NCBI RefSeq assembly: GCF_006517175.1
Contig: NZ_CP041186.1
Coordinates: forward strand, 1,453,001 to 1,517,000
Length of the DNA: 64,000 nt
Source of the DNA: Persicimonas caeni
Lineage (GTDB): Bacteria; Myxococcota_A; Bradymonadia; Bradymonadales; Bradymonadaceae
Reading direction: 5' to 3'
This document shows, piece by piece, positions 41,368-48,753 of this stretch. Within the stretch, counting starts at the first letter, position 1. The number at the start of each line of letters is the position of its first letter. The notes below the pieces were generated by a model that saw nothing but the letters and a program-made list of their open reading frames with translations, was not told where the DNA came from and searched no databases. The translations under genes and the position numbers were made by a program.

Positions 41368-44334
41368 GTGAGTAAGGCCCACCTCGAAAAGAACTTCGAA
41401 GACGAAATCGAAGCGCATCTGCTCGCCCACGGCTATCGGTCGGGCAGCGCGACCGACTACGACCGCGAGCGGGCATTGATGCCCGATGAGGTCATCGCGT
41501 TCGTCGAGGCGACGCAACCCAAGCGGTGGGCGAAGCTCGGCCGGATGCTCGGCGAGGGCAAGCGGCGGAAGGTCTTCCTCGATGGATTGACGCGGGCGAT
41601 GTCGAAGAAGGGGAGCCTCGAGGTGTTGCGGCATGGTTGTCGGGTGCGGGGCGTGCCGTTCAAGCTCGCCTACTTTCGGCCGGCGCACGGGCTCAATCCG
41701 GAGGTGCTCGAGCTGTACGAGAAGAACCGGCTGACGGTGGTGCGCCAGCTCTACTACGACCCGAAGAACAAGAATAGCATCGACCTGGTGCTCTTCTTGA
41801 ACGGCGTGCCGGTGGTGACGGCCGAGCTCAAGATGGAGACGGCCGGGCAGAACTACAAGAACGCGATTGGGCAGTACAAGCACGACCGTGACGCGAAGGC
41901 GCCCATCTTCCGGTTCAAGGAGCGCGCGCTGGTGCACTTCGCCATCGACTCCGACGAAGCCCACATGACCACCCGGCTCGCCGGGCAGAGCACCTACTTC
42001 CTTCCGTTCAACAAGGGGTTTCGCAAGGGCGCGGGCAATCCGCCCGTGGATGGCAAGCACCGTACGCATTACGTGTGGGAGGAGGTCTGGCAGCGAGACA
42101 GCCTGCTGCAGATCATCGGCCGGTTCATGAACCTGCAGGTCGACCCGGAGAGCGGCAAAGAGACGATGATTTTCCCGCGCTACCACCAGCTCGATTGTGT
42201 GCGGAAGCTCGTCGCGGCGACGAAAGGCAATGGGCCTGGCAAGAACTACCTGGTGCAGCACTCGACCGGGTCGGGCAAGTCGATGTCCATCGCCTGGCTC
42301 ACCCACCAGTTGCAGTCGCTGCACGACGACGCCGATAACAAGGTATTCGACTCGGTGGTGGTCGTGACCGACCGGCTGGTCTTGGACAAGCAGCTCCAGG
42401 AGACGATCTACCAGCTCGAGCACAAGTCGGGCGTGGTCGAGCAAATAGACCAAGACTCTACGCAGCTCGCGGAGGCGCTGGAAGCCGGCGCGCCAATCAT
42501 TATTACGACGCTGCACAAGTTTCCCTACGTGACCGAGAAGATCGGCGAACTCCCCGGCAATAACTACGCGGTCGTGGTCGACGAGGCGCACAGCTCTCAG
42601 TCAGGCGAGATGGCCGCGGAGATGAAGAAAATCCTGTCGGGGAAGATCGACGACGACGTGCTCCGGGAGTTCGAAGATATTGAAGGAGATGCGAGCAACG
42701 CCGATGTCTACGCGGCCGCCTTCAAGGCCGCGCTGTACCGCGGGCCGCGGCCGAACCTGAGCTTCTATGCGTTCACGGCTACGCCCAAGTACAAGACTCT
42801 CAAGATGTTCGACCACAAACGTGAAGGGGCGCCGGAGCCGTTTCACCTGTACTCGATGAAGCAGGCCATCGAGGAGGGCTTCATCCTCGACACGCTGGAG
42901 AAGTACGTCACATACAAGACCTACTTCGGGCTGGTGAAGAAGATCGAGGACGACAAGCGCCTCGACAAACGGAAGGGCTCGAAGGCGTTGGCGCGCTTCT
43001 TGAGCCTGCACCCGCACAACGTCTCGCAGAAGACCGAGATCATCGTCGAGCACTTCCAGCGAAACACGCGCAAGAAGATCGACGGCCGCGCCAAGGCGAT
43101 GGTCGTCTGCGGCTCGCGTCTGCACGCCGTACGCTACAAGCTCGCCTTCGACGCCTACATCAAAGAGCACGGCTACAAGGACCTGGGCGTGCTCGTCGCC
43201 TTCTCCGGCACCGTCGAAGACCCCGACACGGGTCAAAGCTACACCGAAGAGGGGATGAACGGCGGTATCAAAGAGGGCGAGCTCCCGCGCAAGTTCGACA
43301 CCGACCGCTACCGCTTCCTCATCGTCGCCAACAAGTACCAGACCGGCTTCGACCAGCCGAAGCTGCACACGATGTACGTCGACAAGCGGCTCGCCCACAT
43401 CCAGGCCGTCCAGACGCTGTCGCGCCTCAACCGCACCACGAGCGGCAAGGACGACACCTTCGTGCTCGACTTCGTCAACAAGCGCGAGGAGATCCTCGAG
43501 GCGTTCAAGCCGTTTTACGAGCGCACCACCATCGACGAGGACATCGACCCGCAGAAGCTCTACGACCTGCAACACGACCTGCAGGAGTTTCGCATCTTCG
43601 AGCAACAGGAGGTCGAGGCGTTCGCCAAGATCTTCTTCAAGGAGAAGGTCTCGAAGGCCGACAACGGCCGTCTCAACTCGAAGCTCGACCCGGCGGTCAC
43701 GCGCTTCAAAAACCGCGAGGAAGAAGAGCAAGACGACTTCCGCGCCATGCTCAACAACTATCTGCGCCTCTACTCGTTCATGGCCCAGGTCGAAGAGTGG
43801 TCAGACGCCCAGCTCGAGATGCTGTACGTGTACGGGCGGTTGCTCGCGCGGAAGCTGCCCAGGCGCAACGAGCAGACCGAGGACGTCGATATCTCGGACG
43901 ATGTGGCGCTCAAGTACTACCGGATTCAGCAGACCGGGGAGGGCGCTATCGCTTTGGAAGGCGGTGGGACGGTGTCAGGGCCGCTCGAGGTTGGGACCGG
44001 GGCGAAGACCGAAGAGGATGAGATCGAGCTGAGTCGGTTGATTGATGTGCTGAACGAGCGGTTCGGCACTGACTTCAGTGATTCCGACGAAGTTATCGGT
44101 GAACAATGGGCAGCTGCTCTTGCGAACCGCGAAAACGTACGTCGAGCGGCTCAGGCCAATACCAAAGAGAACTTCAAGTACCCCGCGTCTAAGGAACTCG
44201 ACGATGTAGCGCTCGAGAGCCACGGCAACTACACCGAATTCGTCGACAAGTTCTTTTCGGAAGATGAGTTTCGTAAGGTGGTCCAAGAGTGGGTGTTGGA
44301 CCGAGCGTTTGATATTGCTCGTGAGTCGGCGTGA
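41368..44334 (+). CDS. hsdR: hsdR, type I restriction endonuclease subunit
   Basis: 988 residues; translocates and cuts DNA. The N-terminal nuclease has the PD-(D/E)XK pattern SIDLVLFLNGVPVVTAELK (Asp and Glu-x-Lys, about 137-155). The superfamily 2 motor has Walker A HSTGSGKSMSIAW, motif II VVDEAHSSQSGEM, motif III YAFTATPKYKTL and motif VI QTLSRLNRT. Start is GTG 41368, two bases after the AlbA_2 gene. It looks intact. It is separated from hsdM and hsdS by 16 kb, only part of which (about 9.1 kb) is the recent insertion. Confidence 0.95.
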   Translation: MSKAHLEKNFEDEIEAHLLAHGYRSGSATDYDRERALMPDEVIAFVEATQPKRWAKLGRMLGEGKRRKVFLDGLTRAMSKKGSLEVLRHGCRVRGVPFKLAYFRPAHGLNPEVLELYEKNRLTVVRQLYYDPKNKNSIDLVLFLNGVPVVTAELKMETAGQNYKNAIGQYKHDRDAKAPIFRFKERALVHFAIDSDEAHMTTRLAGQSTYFLPFNKGFRKGAGNPPVDGKHRTHYVWEEVWQRDSLLQIIGRFMNLQVDPESGKETMIFPRYHQLDCVRKLVAATKGNGPGKNYLVQHSTGSGKSMSIAWLTHQLQSLHDDADNKVFDSVVVVTDRLVLDKQLQETIYQLEHKSGVVEQIDQDSTQLAEALEAGAPIIITTLHKFPYVTEKIGELPGNNYAVVVDEAHSSQSGEMAAEMKKILSGKIDDDVLREFEDIEGDASNADVYAAAFKAALYRGPRPNLSFYAFTATPKYKTLKMFDHKREGAPEPFHLYSMKQAIEEGFILDTLEKYVTYKTYFGLVKKIEDDKRLDKRKGSKALARFLSLHPHNVSQKTEIIVEHFQRNTRKKIDGRAKAMVVCGSRLHAVRYKLAFDAYIKEHGYKDLGVLVAFSGTVEDPDTGQSYTEEGMNGGIKEGELPRKFDTDRYRFLIVANKYQTGFDQPKLHTMYVDKRLAHIQAVQTLSRLNRTTSGKDDTFVLDFVNKREEILEAFKPFYERTTIDEDIDPQKLYDLQHDLQEFRIFEQQEVEAFAKIFFKEKVSKADNGRLNSKLDPAVTRFKNREEEEQDDFRAMLNNYLRLYSFMAQVEEWSDAQLEMLYVYGRLLARKLPRRNEQTEDVDISDDVALKYYRIQQTGEGAIALEGGGTVSGPLEVGTGAKTEEDEIELSRLIDVLNERFGTDFSDSDEVIGEQWAAALANRENVRRAAQANTKENFKYPASKELDDVALESHGNYTEFVDKFFSEDEFRKVVQEWVLDRAFDIARESA

Positions 44335-44368
44335 CTCCACCGGTCGCAAGGTGGCATGCGCGGCGATT

Positions 44369-45520
44369 CTACTCTTCGGGACTCAACTCGAAGTGCCGTG
44401 GACTGTTGAGCTGAAATCCTCTTCCGCTTCGGTCGAGTTCTCCCAGTACTCGGACTGGCGTGCGATGTTCAAATGCGCGAATCGCGGCTGCAAAGTCGTC
44501 TTCGGAGAGGGCTACTGCAACCTTACGTGACTTACCTTCGACAGCGCCCATGACGGTAACTGTACCCGGTCCAGAGCTTTGCTCGCGGTGAAGACGAATA
44601 ACAACTCCTTCCAGTTCGAACTCTTCGCGTGGGCTTTTCTCTTTGAAGACCCGTGACACTTCCTCGAAGACGGGCAAGACATCGGGCGACATCGATACAG
44701 TCGTCGGGACACCCTGCGGGGCCTTGCGATTCGATGCCCAGGTTAGACGAACTTCAAATGGAGCGTCTGCGTCCGTGCCTGCGAGTCCTAGAAGCGCATC
44801 ACATAAGTTTGCGCTTACTCCTGACGATACAGCACGATTGAAGGGGTCGATATCGCCTGTGGCCATGGCACGTTGAGCTGCAGAACGTGCTGACTGGAGT
44901 CCTGACATCAGCGTGCGAGTAACCTGTCGCTCGAAAGGCTCTTCGGTGGTGGCACCGTCTTCGAACAAGGCTGGCTGAGTGCGCAGGACCGGAGGAACTC
45001 GTGAGAGTACAGTGAGAATAAAACTGCCGGGCTCGGTCTGCCCCATCTTCAGACGGCGCACATACTCGATGGACTGATCGAATTTTCGTGCGTGATAGTA
45101 CTCGCGAGGCTCGACCGCCGAGCAAGCTGCCGCCAGCATCATGGCTCGTGTGTTTGCGACGGCCGCGACGGCATCGTCGAAGCGAATCGAATCAGTTGAC
45201 CCATTGTCGGTAAACAGACGGACGCGCACGGTATCGACGGCCGACGATTGCACATCTCGTAGCAGAGCTAGTTGGGAGCGCCCTTCGGCTCGAGCAAGGC
45301 TTTGAAAGAGATCAGCAGTCCGCAAGGCATAGTCACGAAGATTGCGATCAAGCGGAACAAGCAGCTCGACCTCTTGCCCGGAGTCGAGAGCGCTCGTCCA
45401 GATTGCGGCTTGTTCTCCTATTGTTTCCACTTGAGTCCAACCGCTGGCACGCAGATAGGACACTACTTCCAGCGGAGTGAGGGACTGAAATGTCTCTTTA
45501 TCTCGGATGTCGACTTTCAT
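44369..45520 (-). CDS. Conserved protein of unknown function, partner of DUF4365 protein
   Basis: 383 residues, no signal or membrane helix. The N-terminus (LTPLEVVSYLRASGWTQVE) and a central RTADLFQSLARAEGRSQLAL plus AAACSAVEPREYYHARK form blocks that I recall from other bacterial hypothetical proteins, without known function. The C-terminal third is beta-rich and contains GVVIRLHREQSSGPGTVTV. Its start overlaps the stop of the DUF4365 gene by four bases, so both are co-translated. The pair is convergent with hsdR at the edge of the defence island; a sensor or regulator role for the nuclease is a guess. Confidence 0.8.
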   Translation of the reverse strand: MKVDIRDKETFQSLTPLEVVSYLRASGWTQVETIGEQAAIWTSALDSGQEVELLVPLDRNLRDYALRTADLFQSLARAEGRSQLALLRDVQSSAVDTVRVRLFTDNGSTDSIRFDDAVAAVANTRAMMLAAACSAVEPREYYHARKFDQSIEYVRRLKMGQTEPGSFILTVLSRVPPVLRTQPALFEDGATTEEPFERQVTRTLMSGLQSARSAAQRAMATGDIDPFNRAVSSGVSANLCDALLGLAGTDADAPFEVRLTWASNRKAPQGVPTTVSMSPDVLPVFEEVSRVFKEKSPREEFELEGVVIRLHREQSSGPGTVTVMGAVEGKSRKVAVALSEDDFAAAIRAFEHRTPVRVLGELDRSGRGFQLNSPRHFELSPEE

Positions 45521-46014
45521 GGGCGCTCTCCTTTGGAAATCAACTCCATTATAGTCGACAAGCTTTGGGTATCGAATTTTTGCTCGATCGGGACGTGCAC
45601 CGTAACGCGTGATTCGTTTTCAACTTCCTCCATACCGCACAGCGACATCCAATAGGCGCAGTGTCGCATCACCAATTGCTCATCAGAAAGGTCGAGCCAG
45701 TCATTCACTTCTTCGGGAAGCAGCACGACGACAAGAATTCTGGGCACAAGGCAATTAGTGGCCCGCAAATCCTCGTAGTTCTTGAGCTTCAGCGGGAACG
45801 GGATGACCTCGTCCCGAATTTGGACACTCGAGCTGCTCTTCAACTGCAGGTCTAGGCGCGGAGATCGCACCGTTCCACCTCCCCCAGCTTGCGCGATAGT
45901 CCAGTCGACGCTGTCATCGTCCACCCACGGCTTGGCTAGCCCAAAGCCAGATGTAGCTGCAACGGCTTGTACGAATGCGTTGCTGAATTCCTCTTTTCGA
46001 CGGTTAAGGTCCAT
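45517..46014 (-). CDS. DUF4365 protein, candidate D-QxK nuclease
   Basis: 165 residues matching DUF4365: RRKEEFSNAFVQAVAATSGF start, then SVDWTIAQ (D37), RLDLQLKSS (QLK, 57-59), KLKNYEDLR and ILVVVLLPEEVNDWLDL. The spaced Asp and Gln-x-Lys match the Mrr-like branch of the PD-(D/E)XK nuclease fold, so DNA cleavage is possible; family membership is from memory and the nuclease idea is inference. It is the first gene of a two-gene operon with the 383-residue partner. Confidence 0.78.
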   Translation of the reverse strand: MDLNRRKEEFSNAFVQAVAATSGFGLAKPWVDDDSVDWTIAQAGGGGTVRSPRLDLQLKSSSSVQIRDEVIPFPLKLKNYEDLRATNCLVPRILVVVLLPEEVNDWLDLSDEQLVMRHCAYWMSLCGMEEVENESRVTVHVPIEQKFDTQSLSTIMELISKGERP

Positions 46015-46120
46015 CTCTGTAGCACGCGGCGCTTTGGTGTGGTGACAGGCAATGAAAAGCCATCACTTTTGGCTCAGAGAATAACTCGCCTTGAAGACGA
46101 GGCAAAGGGACGCGTTGAAT

Positions 46121-46327
46121 TCACCCCAACCGCAACAAATTCAACTCATCCTTCTCCACCCCGAGCCCATGCTCCACAAGCAACTTCACCAGCTGCTCGC
46201 CGTCCATCAGACCCACCGGCACCGCATCAGGCCGCTCGACCTCCTTGCGGGCTCCTGCGCTGAAATCGCTCGTCGTGATGATCAGGCCCTGCTCGTGTGA
46301 GCCGAGGCTTCCGCGGACCTGTCGAAC
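46121..46327 (-). pseudogene. Remnant of an Mrr-type restriction endonuclease (C-terminus only)
   Basis: About 68 residues, VRQVRGSLGSHEQGLIITTS then DFSAGARKEVER and LMDGEQLVKLLVEHGLGV, match the C-terminal end of the Mrr_cat nuclease domain. The catalytic Asp and Gln-x-Lys part is missing. Upstream (to its 5' side) the sequence turns at 46343 into a repeat also present at 61965, so a repeat insertion or deletion seems to have cut the gene. It is 107 bases upstream of the DUF4365 gene in the same direction. Confidence 0.65.
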
Positions 46328-46342
46328 CCCGCTACGGGCAAC

Positions 46343-46380
46343 ACCCCAAGGGTACTCGGTCGCTGCGCTCCCAGCGCGCA
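46343..46380. repeat. 38-bp dispersed repeat, copy 1
   Basis: CACCCCAAGGGTACTCGGTC then GCT-CGCTCCCAGCGCGC. The same sequence with one change is at 61965-62002. It marks the broken edge of the Mrr remnant. Confidence 0.75.
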
Positions 46381-46399
46381 TGTCGGCTCCGCCTCCATG

Positions 46400-46579
46400 C
46401 TCGCCCGCAGCTACAAGCTCTCTTTCACCCACAAGGGGTTCCTAGGTCGTGGGTCCCGCCCAGACGGACGCTTCGAGTTGTTGTGGGTGTGGCTTCGAGT
46501 GGCTCGAGAGGTGGCTTTGTGCGGGGTCGACGGCCTCGAACCCCTTGCGGGTGTTACGGAACTTGTAGCTGCGGGCGAG
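46400..46579. repeat. 180-bp imperfect palindrome
   Basis: Left arm CTCGCCCGCAGCTACAAG...CACAAGGGGTTC (46400-46442) is mirrored by GAACCCCTTGCGGG...CTTGTAGCTGCGGGCGAG (46538-46579). The centre has two GGCTTCGAG-like phrases. A further A/B-type right end (TCATAATTTCGCCTCTATC) is at about 46725-46743. The whole gap 46015-46820 has only these repeats and the Mrr remnant. Confidence 0.75.
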
Positions 46580-46820
46580 GGAGGGGACCGGAGGGAGCCG
46601 GACGTTGCCCGTAGCGGGGGTCGATTGCGTAGCTGAGGTTGATCGTCGTGTGGTCCGGCCTCCTCGGCGGGCGATGCCCGCGCTCGTCGACCGAATGCGG
46701 CCAGGCTGGCCGCGCTCCTCGATCATAATTTCGCCTCTATCGCAGGCCGCGCGCTTGCCAAACGCGCCTTCGGTGTAAGTATCACGGTAGTTAGCCAGTA
46801 CCTGCGCCTAGGGAGAGCCT

Positions 46821-47678
46821 TTGGATTACGGCGATTTGAAGTCAGTCTGCTACGAAGCAGACAAGTACGAGGGGAGTTTTCATTGTCGGGTGGGAGGTCC
46901 GGAAGACGCGCCCGCGTTGGTGATGCTGCACGGGCATATGGCGCACTCGATTGCGTACCGGCGGGTCTGGAGGCGGCTGGCGAAGTCGTTTCGGGTGATC
47001 GTGCCGGACCTGCCCGGCCACGGCTATGACGAGACCTTCCGCGGCCTGCAGATGCAGCCGCGTATCGAGACGTTGGCCGATTGGCTCTTCGACCTGATTG
47101 ACAGGAGCGCCGAGGCGCCGGTCCACTTGGTGGGTCACTCGCTCGGGGCGAGCATCGCGTATGAGGCGGGCAAGGAGTCGCCGTCGCGGTTCTGCTCGCT
47201 GACGTTGGTCAGCCCCGGGTTTTGTATCAGCGTGCCGCCGGGGGCGGCGACCTTCTTCGACTATCTGCCTCCCAGCCTGGCGCGCATGGCGATGAACCGC
47301 ACCGGCATGCGTATCATCGAGCCGTTTCGCTGGCAGGGGGAGCCGCTCGACGCCGAGGAGCGCGAGGCGTACGTCGAGCCGCTCAAAAACCTCGACCGCC
47401 TCGAGTTCACGCTGCGCCTGGGCGCCGAGATCGTGCGCGGGGCGTGCGACCTCGACGAGCTCGAGCCGCTGGGTGTGCCCACGCAGGTCATTTTTGGGGA
47501 GGGGGACGACTTCGTGCGCGTCGACGCCGCCGACGAGATCGGACAGCGCCTCCACGCGAGCAAGGTCGAGGTGTTTTCGGACTCGGGCCACTCTCCGCCC
47601 GAGGACTCGCCGCTGCAATTCGGCGACGCCCTGCTCGACTTCATCGAGACCGGGGCGCGCTGCGGCCAGCCGGCCTAA
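46821..47678 (+). CDS. Alpha/beta hydrolase
   Basis: 285 residues of the alpha/beta hydrolase fold. The oxyanion block VMLHGHMAHS, the nucleophile elbow LVGHSLGASI (Ser), the acid in VIFGEGDDFVRVD and the base in DSGHSPPEDSP are all in place. No signal peptide, so cytosolic. The start is TTG 46821, supported by GGGAG five bases before and by family length; ATG alternatives would cut the first strand. The substrate cannot be read. It converges with the flavoprotein gene, overlapping it by four bases at the stop. Confidence 0.88.
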   Translation: MDYGDLKSVCYEADKYEGSFHCRVGGPEDAPALVMLHGHMAHSIAYRRVWRRLAKSFRVIVPDLPGHGYDETFRGLQMQPRIETLADWLFDLIDRSAEAPVHLVGHSLGASIAYEAGKESPSRFCSLTLVSPGFCISVPPGAATFFDYLPPSLARMAMNRTGMRIIEPFRWQGEPLDAEEREAYVEPLKNLDRLEFTLRLGAEIVRGACDLDELEPLGVPTQVIFGEGDDFVRVDAADEIGQRLHASKVEVFSDSGHSPPEDSPLQFGDALLDFIETGARCGQPA

Positions 47679-48664
47679 GCTGCCTCTTCGCGTGCCGCCG
47701 CGGCGAAGCGTCGGATGATGTCGCCGGCGGGCTCGATGCGGTCGATGCCCGCGACGCTGCGGCCTGCCTGGAAGTAGTCCTTGTAGTTCATGCCCTGCAG
47801 CGAGGCGTTCTTGAGCTGGAATAGCGACTTGAGCGAGTAGTAGGTGCGCATCAAGTGCTTGCCCTTGGGGTGCTTGAGCAGCTTCTTGGCGATGAAGCCC
47901 GCCTTGGTTCCCACTTTCTCGACGTACGGCGTCTTGATGACGGCCACGGGCACGCCCGAGATCTTCTCGGTGAGCACGATGTCCCTGGCGTCGGCCTCCA
48001 AGATGGCCTGCTTGTAGTCGTCGTGGGCCTGGCACTCGGTGGTGGCGATGAATCGCGTGCCCATCTGCACGCCGTCGAAGCCCATGTCGAGCGCTTCGAT
48101 GAACTTGTCTTCGCTGCCGATGCCGCCGGCGCAGATCAAGGGCACGCCCAGGTCGCCGAGCTCGTCGTACAGCTCCTGGGGCGACTTCTTGCCGGCGTGG
48201 CCGCCCGCGCGATTGTTGACGCTGATGAGCCCGTCGACGCCCGCCTCGAGGGCGCGCTCGGCGTATTTGCGCTCGGTGACGTCGTGGTAGACGATGCCGC
48301 CGTAGGCGTGGACCTTCTCGACGACCCAGTCGGGCGCGCCCAGCGCGGAGATGAAGAAGCGCACGCCCTCTTCCAGCGCGATGTCGACCCAGTTCTTCAT
48401 CCGGTTCATGTAGATCTCGGACGAGGCCTCGACCAGGGCGTTGAAGCCGATGGGCTTGTCGGTCAGCGTCTTGATGTAGCGGATGCCCTCGCGAAGCTTG
48501 TGGTCGTGCACGAACATCATCGAGATGGGCTGGATGATGCCGATGCCGCCGGCCTCGGAGGCCGCCGCGATCAGCTCGGGGTTCGAGCACGGGTACATCG
48601 CCCCGCAGATAAGAGGAACTTCGATTCCGACCTGCTCGGTAAACCGGGTCTGTAGCTTCGACAT
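47675..48664 (-). CDS. Nitronate monooxygenase-family flavoprotein
   Basis: 329-residue FMN-binding TIM barrel of the 2-nitropropane dioxygenase / NAD(P)H-dependent oxidoreductase family. Signature parts: LICGAMYPCSNPELIAAAS at the N-terminus, GIVYHDVTERKYAERALEAG, SVNNRAGGHAGKK (catalytic-region GGH), LICAGGIGSEDKFIEALDMG and VQMGTRFIATTECQAHDDYK. Members oxidise nitronates or reduce quinones and enoyl substrates; the catalytic His is compatible but the substrate is unknown. A monocistronic unit next to a hydrolase. Confidence 0.88.
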   Translation of the reverse strand: MSKLQTRFTEQVGIEVPLICGAMYPCSNPELIAAASEAGGIGIIQPISMMFVHDHKLREGIRYIKTLTDKPIGFNALVEASSEIYMNRMKNWVDIALEEGVRFFISALGAPDWVVEKVHAYGGIVYHDVTERKYAERALEAGVDGLISVNNRAGGHAGKKSPQELYDELGDLGVPLICAGGIGSEDKFIEALDMGFDGVQMGTRFIATTECQAHDDYKQAILEADARDIVLTEKISGVPVAVIKTPYVEKVGTKAGFIAKKLLKHPKGKHLMRTYYSLKSLFQLKNASLQGMNYKDYFQAGRSVAGIDRIEPAGDIIRRFAAAAREEAA

Positions 48665-48753
48665 CGCTCGTCTCCTGAGGGCTGATTGAACGGGAATTCA
48701 GTTGCCTGAATACCACGGTATGACGCGTCGCGTCGAGACGCGCAAGCGTGTGC

